Assembly: GCA_013215025.1 (NCBI GenBank)
Contig: JABSRR010000178.1
Coordinates: forward strand, 1 to 5,985
Length of the DNA stretch: 5,985 nucleotides
Source: Pseudomonadales bacterium
GTDB taxonomy: Bacteria > Pseudomonadota > Gammaproteobacteria > Pseudomonadales > DT-91
Reading direction: 5' to 3'
This document shows positions 1 through 5,117 of this stretch, piece by piece. A model generated the notes under the pieces. That model worked only from the letters and a program-made list of their open reading frames with translations, was not told the DNA's origin and searched no databases. The position numbers and the translations under genes were made by a program. How positions within the stretch are numbered: position 1 is the first letter of the stretch; each line of letters begins with the position of its first letter.

Positions 1-699
1 CGTGCCTTGCTGGTTGATGATGAACCTTTTGCTACCATGGCGCTGCAGGAACTGTTGCAAGACTTCCCTGAAGTAGAGGTGATTGGCACCTGCAGTAATG
101 CGGTTGAAGCACTCGACAGCATTCAAACCTTGAACCCAGATCTAGTATTTTTAGATATCAATATGCCCGCCATTTCGGGGCTTGAGCTATTGAATCTGAT
201 TGACCCCGAGTTTGACCCGAAAATTATTTTTATCACCGCGCATGATGAATATGCACTGCAAGCCTTTGACGCCAACGCCATTGACTATTTACTGAAACCG
301 ATTGAACAGCCGCGCTTACGCCGCGCGATCGAAAAAGCCCAGTCATTTAAGGCCAGCGAAAAAATCTACAGTGAACATAAGCCACAGCGAATTCCTGCTT
401 CTCAGCTTGGCAATATTCACATGCTTAACTGTACCGATGTGGTGTATGCCGAAGTTGAAGCTTCTGGCCTGCGTATTTACACCGAAGATCAGGCCTATAA
501 TGGCAAATGCACCTTAGCGGCGATGGAGTCGCTAAGTGAGCAGTTTTTGCGTCTGTCGCGCACGGTATTAGTTAATATTGACTGCGTTGACAGCGTATCG
601 CCCGAGGGCCGTGCGGTTGAAGTCAGTTTAAACTCGGGCAAGCGTTTTGTTGCCAGTCGACGTGCATCCACCAAGCTGCGCCAGCAGCTACGCGGTTAA
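1..699 (+). CDS. LytTR-family response regulator, BtsR/YehT-like (5' end outside window)
   Basis: DNA-binding response regulator of the LytR/AlgR class: a receiver phosphorylated by a LytS-type kinase controls a LytTR DNA-binding domain in the cytoplasm. The frame is open from base 1 and reads RALLVDDEP. The TTG at base 7 lies inside the first beta strand, so the true start is a few codons upstream of the window. Counting from base 1, the receiver shows the acidic pair D6-D7, phospho-acceptor D52 (VFLDINMP), T79 and K99 (LLKP). A linker near 115-130 leads to the LytTR domain, about 132-230, with the typical RLSRTVLVNID and FVASRRA segments. The receiver resembles E. coli BtsR in CSNAVEA and in SGLE followed by a DPE segment. 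The gene precedes two LytS-like kinases, so it is the natural partner of one or both, and the likely ligand of the repeat operators at 2498 and 4511. The family call is firm; the target genes are inferred. Confidence 0.95.
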   Translation, partial: RALLVDDEPFATMALQELLQDFPEVEVIGTCSNAVEALDSIQTLNPDLVFLDINMPAISGLELLNLIDPEFDPKIIFITAHDEYALQAFDANAIDYLLKPIEQPRLRRAIEKAQSFKASEKIYSEHKPQRIPASQLGNIHMLNCTDVVYAEVEASGLRIYTEDQAYNGKCTLAAMESLSEQFLRLSRTVLVNIDCVDSVSPEGRAVEVSLNSGKRFVASRRASTKLRQQLRG

Positions 700-707
700 A
701 ATGTCAC

Positions 708-755
708 CGCAGCAGCCTTGGTGAGCACAGTGCTGCTTGCGTTGCTGCGCTTTTC
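708..755 (+). terminator. Possible rho-independent terminator after the LytTR regulator
   Basis: Nine bases after the stop codon, CGCAGCA (708-714) can pair with TGCTGCG (743-749), extendable by one G-U and one C-G pair. A small inner stem-loop forms from AGCA (724-727) and TGCT (731-734). The outer stem is followed by CTTTTC (750-755). The T tract is short, so termination may be partial and read-through into the kinase gene at 830 is possible. The pairing is seen directly; the function is inferred. Confidence 0.4.
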
Positions 756-829
756 TGAATATTTCTCCATTAGCTATTTTGCTTTGCTTTAGCTTTAGCT
801 AATTCGCCCAATCTAAGATTCTTCCGCTT
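756..829 (+). other. Leader of the CHASE3 kinase gene: T-rich, no clear promoter
   Basis: This short spacer is AT-rich and contains slippage-like repeats (TTTGC twice, then TTTAGC twice) flanked by TAGCTA at 771-776 and 796-801. I see neither a convincing -35/-10 pair nor the paired TGANTGGGC motif found before the next two genes. A single near-match in reverse orientation (GCCCAATCT, 806-814) has no partner 21 bp away. No strong Shine-Dalgarno precedes the ATG at 830; AAGA at 815-818 is the best candidate and is weak and distant. The gene may depend partly on read-through from the upstream regulator. Confidence 0.4.
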
Positions 830-2452
830 ATGAAACTAAAAACGCAGTTATTTTTGGCCACCGGCTTTACCTTGCTCATGCTGCTTTCGGTGGGCGGCGT
901 TGTGTACTGGAGTATTAATCAATTGCTCGATGATACCAAATGGGTAGAGCACACCTACAAGGTTATTGGTCAGGCAAACCGCTTGAAAAGCCATATGGTT
1001 GACCAACAAACAGGCATGCGCGGCCATGTAGTGAGCGGTATCGATGAATTTTTAGAGCCTTATCGCGAAGGCTATGTGGAATTCTCATCATTGATTATCA
1101 GCATGAAAGAGACTGTGTCAGACAACCCGCCGCAAGTAAGACGTTTAGAGGGGGTTGAGCGTTTAGCCTCTCAATGGCGGCAAAATGTGGCAGAACGCTA
1201 TATTAGAATCCGTAAAAATATTCTTCAAGGTGAGGATCTTGAGCGTGAAATCGCCCAAGTGATCGATTCAGGTATCGGTAAACAAACCATGGATGCCTTA
1301 AGAGCGCAGGTGGCCCGTTCTAGCTTGAGTGAGGCTGAAAAAGATCGCGTTTTATTAGATATGATCAATATGGAAACCGGCTTGCGCGGGTTTTTATTGA
1401 CTGAAAAAGCGGTGTATTTAGAGCCCTATGAAGCGGGTGTTGCGGTGATTGGCGAGCATTTAAAAAGTGTCGGGGCCTCTGCTGAGCTGACACAGGCGGT
1501 TTACGCATGGATCGATAATTATGCCGAGCGTTTGATTCAATTGGCTATGCAAGAAGCTGAAACCGCCGATATGGATGCGCTTTATATCGAATTTGAAAAG
1601 AAGGAGGGGCGCCAGTATATGAATAAGATTCGCGATGAGCTGGCGCTGTTTATTCAAGAAGAGCAACGATTATTAGCGCTGCGTCTTGAGCGTCAGGAAA
1701 AAACTACCTTCTACGCGCAAACTATTACCGAGGCGGGTGTGTTCTTAGCGTTTGTGATTGGTGGTCTTGTGATGATAGCAGTTTCTCGTAATATCATTAA
1801 GAATCAAACGCTTAGGCAGCAGAAGTTGCAATCTGATACCGAGTTAAAATTATTGAAAGCGCAGGTAGATTCGCATTTTTTATTTAACACCTTAAACACC
1901 ATTTATTATACCGCCAATAAAGACCCAAATTTATCACGACAATTAGTGATGGATTTATCGAATTTGATGCGCGTGAATTTAAAGCGTCAAGAAGAGCTTT
2001 GTAGCCTTCAAGATGAACTGGATCATGTGAATCGTTATTTACGCATAGAACAAGTGCGATTTCAGGATAAGCTTGAGGTTGTGCAGCAGGTCGAACTAGA
2101 CGCTGAGGCGATTCAGCTGCCTATGTTTAGTGTGCAAACCTTGGTGGAAAATGCGATCAAGCACGGCATCAGTAAAAGTCTCAGCGGTGGTAAGGTTACC
2201 ATTCACTGCTATCAACGCGGTAAGGCTATCCATATTGATGTTGCCGATACCGCAAATACTTTTGCCGCCAATAACGCCGCCAGCGCCGAGCAGTCTCAGC
2301 CAGCGTCTGACAGCGTAAAAGCCCATAAGAAAGATAAAAGCTTAGGGCTAAATTTAGTGCGAAACCGACTGAATCAGTATTCGCATTATCAGAGTGAACT
2401 GTTACTGTTTACTGAAGACCAGCAAACGATTGCACGCATTATTCTAAAATAA
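830..2452 (+). CDS. LytS-type sensor histidine kinase with CHASE3-like periplasmic domain
   Basis: Inner-membrane histidine kinase (540 aa) that should phosphorylate LytTR-type receivers. Transmembrane helix 1 is about residues 7-28 and helix 2 about 299-318. The periplasmic region between them has two CHASE3-like motifs: QTGMRGHVVSG with FLEPY (60-78), and METGLRGFLLT with YLEPY (181-200). It ends with an EEQRLLALR helix (277-285) typical of CHASE3. The kinase core (His_kinase, PF06580 type) begins near 333. The putative phospho-acceptor is H349 in DSHFLFN, where the family normally has NPHFLFN. The HATPase domain has the N box ENAIKHG (440-446), D473 in DTAN at the G1 position, and SLGLNLV (504-510) as the G2 box, whose first Gly is Ser. 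An Ala/Ser-rich insert of about 25 residues (477-502) separates the two G boxes. The start at 830 places helix 1 at the N terminus as expected. The core is paralogous to the kinase at 2641. The CHASE3 ligand is unknown. Confidence 0.93.
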   Translation: MKLKTQLFLATGFTLLMLLSVGGVVYWSINQLLDDTKWVEHTYKVIGQANRLKSHMVDQQTGMRGHVVSGIDEFLEPYREGYVEFSSLIISMKETVSDNPPQVRRLEGVERLASQWRQNVAERYIRIRKNILQGEDLEREIAQVIDSGIGKQTMDALRAQVARSSLSEAEKDRVLLDMINMETGLRGFLLTEKAVYLEPYEAGVAVIGEHLKSVGASAELTQAVYAWIDNYAERLIQLAMQEAETADMDALYIEFEKKEGRQYMNKIRDELALFIQEEQRLLALRLERQEKTTFYAQTITEAGVFLAFVIGGLVMIAVSRNIIKNQTLRQQKLQSDTELKLLKAQVDSHFLFNTLNTIYYTANKDPNLSRQLVMDLSNLMRVNLKRQEELCSLQDELDHVNRYLRIEQVRFQDKLEVVQQVELDAEAIQLPMFSVQTLVENAIKHGISKSLSGGKVTIHCYQRGKAIHIDVADTANTFAANNAASAEQSQPASDSVKAHKKDKSLGLNLVRNRLNQYSHYQSELLLFTEDQQTIARIILK

Positions 2453-2497
2453 CGATGGCCTTGAGCAGGCTATAGCTCTGTTTTCTTCAATTGCGTT
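2453..2497 (+). other. 3' flank of the CHASE3 kinase gene; only a weak hairpin
   Basis: After the stop codon, GAGC (2463-2466) can pair with GCTC (2475-2478) around the palindrome GCTATAGC, followed by TGTTTTCTTC. The stem is only 4 bp, so this is at best a poor terminator. Nothing else is recognisable before the repeat operator starting at 2498. Confidence 0.25.
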
Positions 2498-2565
2498 TGA
2501 ATGGGCCTATGTCAGATGTGACTGGGCTGTCAGCTAACGCATTACTTCTCTGTCTCTTTTATAAT
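2498..2565 (+). promoter_or_regulatory. Candidate LytTR-activated promoter of the 5TM-LYT kinase gene
   Basis: Two direct repeats fit TGANTGGGC: TGAATGGGC at 2498-2506 and TGACTGGGC at 2519-2527. They are 21 bp apart start to start, with 12 bp between. A perfect -10 hexamer TATAAT lies at 2560-2565, and no TTGACA-like -35 sits 15-19 bp upstream of it. Transcription would start near 2572, leaving a leader of about 70 nt before the ATG at 2641. The same repeat, spacing and -10 distance recur before the receiver gene at 4658. LytTR regulators are known to bind such 9-bp direct repeats two helical turns apart. Repeats and spacing are seen directly; activation by the regulator at 1-699 is inferred. 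Confidence 0.65.
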
Positions 2566-2640
2566 AAAACCATGGTTAGCATTGCTGTGACTATGCGCCA
2601 GCACTGACTCTTTATTCAATTTATCAGAGTGGTTTTTATT

Positions 2641-4362
2641 ATGCTCACCGACATATTTAACAGCGCTAATCACGACTTGTTCACTGTCGTGCAACAGCTT
2701 TCGATTATGGTGTTTACCTATGTGGGTATCACTTATTTATTGATTCAGCTATTTCTTCAGCTGTTTAATATTTCATTTGTCCGTCTGTATCGCGATAAGC
2801 GCTTTATATTTTTGCTAGGGCTACTTCTTAGCGTGATTGGCCATGAGTTTTCAGTGCTGTATGCGCAGGGCATGATTAGCACGCGTGCGATAGGTGTGAT
2901 TATTGCCGGTTTACTCGGTGGGCCAGTGGTGGGTGTATTGGTTGCGGCTGTGGCTGGCATCTATTACAGCGTAGATGTTGGTGGTGTGTTTGCCCAGCCG
3001 GTTATGCTGGCGTCCTTAGTTGATGGGCTAACGGCAGGTTTAGTGAGTTATTACTGTATGCGAAGCCATCAGCGACAGTGGTTGCTGCAGGCGCGTTATA
3101 TATTATGCACTAGCCTCGGCTTTTCTATGATGCATGTTTTGGCGATCACCGTGTTTAGCATTATCACCACCGATGTGGTGTCATCAATACATTATTTTAT
3201 TGTTAGCGATAGCCTGATGCTGCTGGTCAATGCACTTGGTGTATTTCTACTGTTATATCTATTACAAACTTTTCGCGTTACCTTGCGGAGCTATTCGGAA
3301 AAAAGTTTGATTATCGCTAAGGATTTAGTTGAAAACTTGGCACTGTCGCCAAGCGCAGATAGTCGACAAAGCTTCTTGCAAGTTATTCAACAGCGTACCG
3401 GGGTAGATGCGGTGATTATGCTGCCTAGCCGCGCGGTTGACAGCGCTGAAATGTATGTGCATCGAAAATCTAAACTAAAGCCGCTCTTTACTGCGCATAA
3501 TAACGATGCCGCTGATGTGATAGCGGCGATAGAAGCACAAACAGCGCTGCAAAATCAGATGCATCCGCTGATTAAAATTGACCTTGCCGATGAGCAACAC
3601 CATTTTGGCCAGCTGGTATTTATTGAATCCAATCAAGGCTTAATGCCGCTGGTTGATGAAAGCCTGGCCAGTATTATTGCGGCTATTGCGGCACAGCATT
3701 TAAGTCATTTGCAAAAGCTGCAAAATGATAAGCTGCAGTCTGAAACCGAGCTTAAATTACTGAAAGCTCAGGTGGATACACATTTTCTCTTTAATGCGCT
3801 GAACACCATTTATTTTACTGCCAATAAAGATACTGAACTCTCACGTCAGTTAATTATGGATCTTTCTAATCTCATGCGCATGAATTTGCAGCGCCCATCC
3901 GAGTTATGCACTCTGCGGCAAGAGCTTGAACACGTGAATCGCTACTTGCGAATTGAACAAACGCGATTTCAAAATCATCTGCAAGTTGAGCAACGGATTG
4001 AATTAGACGTCGATAGCGTCAATTTGCCCACCTTTAGTTTGCAGACCCTGGTCGAAAATGCGATTAAGCACGGCATTAGTCAGAATATTAATGGCGGTAA
4101 GATTACTATTCACTGCTATCAACAAGATGGCGATGTGTATTTAAATGTGCACGATAGTGCCAATATGCTGGCGCAGACTGCCTATCATGCACCGGAGCAC
4201 AATGTTTCTGACTCGTCATCTGTGGTTTCGCCTGGGCAGGGTTTAGGGCTCAGTTTAGTGCGTGATCGCTTGCAGCAATACCTCTCGGTTGATAGTGAGT
4301 TGCAGCTGTTTAGTGCCAATCAACATACCACGTCGCGAGTGGTAATCAAAAGTGCTGGTTAG
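2641..4362 (+). CDS. LytS/BtsS-like sensor histidine kinase (5TM-LYT sensor plus GAF-like region)
   Basis: Polytopic inner-membrane histidine kinase of the LytS/BtsS (YehU) family: 573 aa from the ATG, against about 561 aa for E. coli BtsS as I recall it. I chose ATG 2641 over the in-frame GTG at 2629: AGAG at 2626-2629 is a weak ribosome site for the ATG, while nothing suitable precedes the GTG. Residues about 15-212 form the hydrophobic 5TM-LYT sensor, including the signature STRAIG and then AGLLGGPVVG (about 80-98). A GAF-like region spans about 225-355. The kinase core starts near 365, with putative phospho-acceptor H381 in DTHFLFN (family norm NPHFLFN), N box ENAIKHG (472-478), D505 in DSAN, and G2 box GQGLGLSLV (532-540). 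The core is about 75% identical over 116 residues to that of the preceding kinase, so the two arose by duplication with sensor exchange. Conserved STRAIG aside, several residues linked to pyruvate sensing in BtsS are not kept, so the ligand is uncertain. The gene probably has its own promoter at 2498-2565. Confidence 0.94.
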   Translation: MLTDIFNSANHDLFTVVQQLSIMVFTYVGITYLLIQLFLQLFNISFVRLYRDKRFIFLLGLLLSVIGHEFSVLYAQGMISTRAIGVIIAGLLGGPVVGVLVAAVAGIYYSVDVGGVFAQPVMLASLVDGLTAGLVSYYCMRSHQRQWLLQARYILCTSLGFSMMHVLAITVFSIITTDVVSSIHYFIVSDSLMLLVNALGVFLLLYLLQTFRVTLRSYSEKSLIIAKDLVENLALSPSADSRQSFLQVIQQRTGVDAVIMLPSRAVDSAEMYVHRKSKLKPLFTAHNNDAADVIAAIEAQTALQNQMHPLIKIDLADEQHHFGQLVFIESNQGLMPLVDESLASIIAAIAAQHLSHLQKLQNDKLQSETELKLLKAQVDTHFLFNALNTIYFTANKDTELSRQLIMDLSNLMRMNLQRPSELCTLRQELEHVNRYLRIEQTRFQNHLQVEQRIELDVDSVNLPTFSLQTLVENAIKHGISQNINGGKITIHCYQQDGDVYLNVHDSANMLAQTAYHAPEHNVSDSSSVVSPGQGLGLSLVRDRLQQYLSVDSELQLFSANQHTTSRVVIKSAG

Positions 4363-4436
4363 TATTTCGTTCAGCCATCAGACAAACCGATAAAACGGCA
4401 AGAGCATTAAGCCTTGATAGCCGCGCAGCACATATA

Positions 4437-4469
4437 AGCTAGGGCTAGCCAACTTTACTGGCCCTAGCT
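4437..4469 (+). terminator. Strong inverted repeat downstream of the LytS-like kinase
   Basis: AGCTAGGGC (4437-4445) pairs perfectly with GCCCTAGCT (4461-4469). The stem extends inward through a U-G, an A-U and a G-C pair to 12 bp, with a 9-nt loop. It lies 75 nt after the kinase stop and ends 21 bases before the repeats of the next promoter. No T run follows immediately (the next is CTTTTA at 4481-4486), so it is not a textbook intrinsic terminator. It may stabilise the 3' end or insulate the downstream promoter. The structure is seen; the role is inferred. Confidence 0.4.
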
Positions 4470-4489
4470 AAGTGTACGGACTTTTACTT

Positions 4490-4522
4490 AGTGAATGGGC
4501 TTTTTCGAAGTGAATGGGCTTT
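4490..4522 (+). repeat. Tandem 14-bp direct repeat, AGTGAATGGGCTTT
   Basis: Two identical copies of AGTGAATGGGCTTT occupy 4490-4503 and 4509-4522, starting 19 bp apart. The second copy contains the distal half-site of the candidate promoter at 4511-4578. The first is therefore an extra upstream half-site, with a 19-bp rather than 21-bp offset. A shorter GGGCTT also occurs at 4527-4532. The array could give additional regulator binding or could be a recent local duplication. Confidence 0.7.
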
Positions 4523-4578
4523 AAGCGGGCTTGAGTGGGCTTTGCTTGCTCGCGAGCGACTGAGCGGCAAATTATAAT
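4511..4578 (+). promoter_or_regulatory. Candidate LytTR-activated promoter of the stand-alone receiver gene
   Basis: Direct repeats TGAATGGGC (4511-4519) and TGAGTGGGC (4532-4540) are 21 bp apart. A perfect TATAAT at 4573-4578 begins 37 bp after the TGGGC of the second repeat at 4536. Both distances equal those at 2498-2565. No -35 hexamer is visible; instead a perfect 10-bp palindrome, GCTCGCGAGC, fills 4548-4557. With transcription starting near 4585, the repeats would centre near -49 and -70, positions suited to an activator. The leader to ATG 4658 would be about 73 nt. The arrangement is seen; regulation is inferred. Confidence 0.65.
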
Positions 4579-4584
4579 GATGGC

Positions 4585-4600
4585 TCAGCCAAATGGCTGA
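4585..4600 (+). other. Small hairpin at the predicted 5' end of the receiver mRNA
   Basis: TCAGCC (4585-4590) pairs with GGCTGA (4595-4600) around the loop AAAT. It begins about 7 nt after the TATAAT at 4573-4578, so it would sit at the extreme 5' end of the transcript, where such stems can protect mRNA. A T run (TATTTTT, 4612-4618) follows only 11 nt later, which makes an attenuator less likely. Confidence 0.35.
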
Positions 4601-4648
4601 AGCTTTCACTGTATTTTTGCTGCCCTTAGCTCTTTGCTCTTAGCCATT

Positions 4649-4652
4649 AGGA
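4649..4652 (+). promoter_or_regulatory. Ribosome binding site fixing the receiver start at 4658
   Basis: AGGA lies 5 nt upstream of the ATG at 4658. The frame is open further upstream to a TTG at 4634, but no ribosome site precedes that codon and the extra residues are not part of the receiver fold, so 4658 is preferred. Confidence 0.6.
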
Positions 4653-4657
4653 CTTTT

Positions 4658-5065
4658 ATGCCGTCATTAGATATATCAGCAGATGCCTCACCATTATCGA
4701 CCATTATTATTGATCATGAGCAGCTTGCGGCTGAGGCCTTGCTTGAATTATTGCAGCCCATCGACAATATTGACGTTCTGGCCTGTTGTAGCCATGCATT
4801 TGACGCCATCGAGCTGCTTAATAGCTATAAACCCGATCTGATTATCATGGATTACCAGCTGCCGGTGATGTCTGGGCTTGAGCTGCTTAAGCAATTAGAG
4901 CAAAGCTATCGGCCTAAAATCATTATTGTTTCAGCACTGCAAGAGAGTATTGCAGTTGATTCGCATGCACACTTGATTGACTGGCTGTTAAAGCCGGTAC
5001 AGCAGACAGCTCTATTGCAGGCTATCACCAAGGCCTGTGCCGATAGAGAAAGTCATATGGCCTGA
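4658..5065 (+). CDS. Stand-alone receiver-domain protein (output-less response regulator)
   Basis: Cytoplasmic single-domain receiver of 135 aa, clearly related to the receiver of the LytTR regulator at 1-699. Shared stretches are CSHAFDAIE against CSNAVEALD, MSGLELL against ISGLELL, and IDWLLKP against IDYLLKP. Strand 1 reads IIIDHEQ, so the usual acidic pair is D19-H20: the second Asp, which normally helps bind Mg, is His. The other key residues are present: phospho-acceptor D65 (IIMDYQLP), S92 in place of Thr (IIIVSA), and K112 (LLKP). The protein stops right after the last receiver helix, and no LytTR remnant fits before the convergent cytochrome gene 45 bp away. It could be a phosphate sink, a connector, or a decoy for the two kinases. 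It may instead be a decaying copy, although the open frame, ribosome site and shared promoter argue for a working gene. Confidence 0.88.
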   Translation: MPSLDISADASPLSTIIIDHEQLAAEALLELLQPIDNIDVLACCSHAFDAIELLNSYKPDLIIMDYQLPVMSGLELLKQLEQSYRPKIIIVSALQESIAVDSHAHLIDWLLKPVQQTALLQAITKACADRESHMA

Positions 5066-5087
5066 TGCCACTTGCTGATACTGCTTT

Positions 5088-5117
5088 TGCCTAATACAGG
5101 CTAATAAAGCCTAATAT
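5088..5117 (+). repeat. Three imperfect 10-bp tandem repeats between convergent genes
   Basis: TGCCTAATAC, AGGCTAATAA and AGCCTAATAT follow one another at 5088-5117, overlapping the last codons of the minus-strand cytochrome gene. AGGCT (5098-5102) and AGCCT (5108-5112) can form a 5-bp hairpin with loop AATAA. It has no good T tract on either strand, so its use as a two-way terminator is doubtful. Confidence 0.45.

Noticed and set aside
337..345. Perfect reverse-strand match to TGANTGGGC inside the LytTR regulator gene
   Set aside because: It is a single half-site in coding sequence with no partner 21 bp away and no adjacent TATAAT, so chance is likely.
302..517. Open frame of 71 codons on the plus strand
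   Set aside because: It lies wholly inside the LytTR regulator gene in another frame, and its translation shows no recognisable domain.
779..801. TTGCTT-based promoter before the CHASE3 kinase
   Set aside because: No acceptable -10 hexamer lies 16-18 bp downstream; the apparent -35 boxes come from a short tandem repeat.
806..814. Near-match GCCCAATCT (reverse of the half-site) just before the CHASE3 kinase
   Set aside because: One mismatch, reverse orientation, no second copy at the required spacing and no -10 box.
1460..1666. Minus-strand open frame of 68 codons
   Set aside because: Antisense shadow of the CHASE3 kinase; no supporting ribosome site or domain.
2096..2326. Overlapping open frames on both strands at the 3' end of the first kinase
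   Set aside because: Both are shadows of the HATPase-coding region, which is clearly conserved in the kinase frame.
2629..2640. GTG at 2629 as the start of the LytS-like kinase
   Set aside because: No ribosome site precedes it, while the ATG four codons later has a weak purine-rich site and fits the family N terminus.
2757..2960. Minus-strand open frame opposite the 5TM sensor
   Set aside because: Antisense to a strongly conserved membrane domain, with no independent support.
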